From an uncultured Collinsella sp. (GTDB lineage: Bacteria; Actinomycetota; Coriobacteriia; Coriobacteriales; Coriobacteriaceae), in the NCBI GenBank assembly GCA_900757205.1, contig CAAENA010000037.1:1-35711 (forward strand): a stretch of DNA of 35,711 bases, written 5' to 3'. The position numbers and the translations under genes are program-made. Positions 34,668 through 35,711 of the stretch are shown here, piece after piece. The first letter of the stretch is position 1, and each line of letters starts with the position of its first letter. The notes beneath the pieces are model-generated. The model saw only the letters and a program-made list of their open reading frames with translations, was not told the DNA's origin and made no database searches.

Positions 34668-35361
34668 CAAGAGCCTTTTCGACGGCTTCTACCACCTCTA
34701 CCCCAGCCTCGAGCAGCAATGGGCCTACTACGCGCGATATATCGATTTCATGCTGCGCGAGCTGGCCTCGCAGCCCTATCTCGACCTACGGTCCCTCATC
34801 GGCCATAAGGACTACTTCATCCTGAGCACCAATGTGGACACCCAGGTCGAGAAGACGTTTCCCGCCGAGAGAACCTGCAACTATCAGGGAAGCTTCGCGC
34901 ACCTTCAGTGCAAGCAGCCATGCTGCGACGAGCTCTTCGACGCGAGCCCCTACGTCGAGCGCATGCTCGCGGGCATGGCGGGGTTCGAGGTCCTCAGCGA
35001 GGATATCCCCCGATGCCCGCATTGCGGCTGGCAGCTTGTGCCGTGGGTGCGCGACGACACGTTTCTGCAGGGTGCGGCATGGCGCGAGAGCCTCGGACGA
35101 TACGAGCACTTCGTGCGCGAGCGCGGTAGTAGCCACGTGCTGCTGCTGGAGCTCGGCGTGGGCGAGATGACCCCCGGCATCATCACGCTCCCGTTCTGGA
35201 GCATGACCGCAAAGCTGCCGGATGCGCACCTTTTGAGCGTAAACATCTCGGGCGACTCGGCTCCGCTGCAGCTTGGAAGCAAGGCAGAGGCGATCCAGGC
35301 CGATTTGGGCGCCCTGCTCTCGGCGGCGCGGACGGCGAAGGTATTTAAGCCTCCTTGTTAG
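34668..35361 (+). pseudogene. 5'-truncated Sir2 C copy
   Basis: From about 34668 the DNA is nearly the same as Sir2 C from 31186: SLFDGFYHLYPSLEQQWAYY, STNVDTQVEKTF, YQGSFAHLQCKQPCC and CPHCGWQLVPWVRDD all recur, with roughly 16 residue changes over 215. The NAD loop (first ~58 residues) is missing, so binding is unlikely. The C-terminus leaves homology at about 35335 and ends TAKVFKPPC. A frame is open upstream to GTG 34612 through unrelated DNA. Confidence 0.8.
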
Positions 35362-35545
35362 TCGCTTTGAGATATTCCTCGTCGTTCACAGGCTCCAACC
35401 ACTCGCTGGAGGCCTCCTCGCCCGGAACCTCCAGCGCGAGATGGGAGAACCAGCCGTCGGGCACGGCCCCGTGCCAATGCTTCACCCCCGGGCGTAGCTC
35501 CTGTGCCGGCTTTCCCCATTCCTGGTAAAACCCTCGACCACTCAC
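35345..35545 (-). pseudogene. Remnant of a cupin-domain protein
   Basis: Reverse-strand residues GRGFYQEWGKPAQELRPG, then VKHWHGAVPDGWFSHLALEV and EWLEPVNDEEYLK match the C-terminal half of small cupins often fused to or next to carboxymuconolactone-decarboxylase-like genes. Between LRPG and VKHWHG the family normally has several more residues, which are missing here, and the N-terminal half is absent. It overlaps the tail of the Sir2 C copy. Confidence 0.6.
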
Positions 35546-35567
35546 AGCATGCCGGCAGCGAGGTCAA

Positions 35568-35711
35568 TGCGCAGTCACGCGTGCTACAATGCGGGCACCA
35601 GAGATGAAAACACAGTCCCCGTCGGGTAGTCGTGGGCGTGCGGGAGTCCGCATCAGTAACCTGCCTCCTTGGTTGTCCCTTCTCTGCATGGTCATCTACA
35701 TAAAGGAGGAA
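35568..35711 (+). promoter_or_regulatory. Leader of a gene starting beyond the right edge
   Basis: GCTACAAT near 35583-35590 resembles an extended -10 box. The next ~120 bases are gene-free and contain a perfect hairpin TGCGG-GAGT-CCGCA at 35639-35652. The window ends with AAAGGAGGAA, a strong ribosome binding site, so a gene should begin within about ten bases. I could not assign the leader to a known riboswitch. Confidence 0.4.

Noticed and set aside
35600..35700. ZTP or other known riboswitch in the right-edge leader
   Set aside because: Some short GGG/CGUGG-like strings recall the ZTP motif, but the conserved 3' part is not present.

Overview
The window looks like a chromosomal segment of a gut Coriobacteriia member (Actinomycetota), most likely a Collinsella-type organism. 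This is an inference from high-GC, strongly biased codon use, a LuxR regulator next to a giant sortase-anchored surface protein, a mycobacterial-type LexA box, and the small CD1871A-type protein / ferredoxin-like / TlpA redox operon. No rRNA, tRNA or CRISPR array was seen.

Left part (1-11.7 kb) is mostly core-like. It holds a partial MFS transporter with a promoter overlapped by a palindrome, a fused ATPase-FtsX/MacB-type ABC exporter, a CoA-disulfide-reductase-type flavoprotein fused to rhodanese with a rhodanese fragment just upstream, and a redox operon (CD1871A-type peptide, polyferredoxin membrane protein, TlpA lipoprotein). A divergent OmpR-type two-component system and a GMP synthase lacking its glutaminase domain follow. 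Three copies of a hairpin repeat (REP-like) sit at gene 3' ends.

Middle part (12-27.2 kb): a LuxR-type regulator precedes a 1462-residue Tat-exported, LAGTG-anchored surface protein; then a small membrane protein and an AAA ATPase-DUF234 gene preceded by striking palindromes. A non-canonical type IIA topoisomerase pair follows, preceded by a perfect TCGAAC-N4-GTTCGA LexA box. An AAA ATPase-DUF4143 gene, a flavodoxin-family reductase and an LPVTG surface protein close this part.

Right part (27.2-35.7 kb) is accessory and rearranged. It carries a divergent HxlR/cupin pair and six pieces of Sir2-fold genes. One intact locus has a divergent TetR regulator and three tightly packed Sir2-fold genes (A, B, C). 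In A and C the position of the canonical deacetylase histidine is Gln, and in B it is Glu and the zinc cysteines are missing. A second, damaged copy follows: a frameshifted TetR, an identical-length promoter region, a truncated A and a truncated C. Its middle is replaced by a radical SAM 'mobile pair' and the tail of an IS3-type transposase. A scrap of a C-type gene lies upstream at 27.3 kb. The Sir2 triplet is the best candidate for an undescribed system; by family knowledge it may be ADP-ribosyltransferase-like (SirTM-like) rather than deacetylating, but no macrodomain or lipoyl-carrier partner is visible. The window ends in a cupin remnant and a leader that stops at a ribosome binding site.
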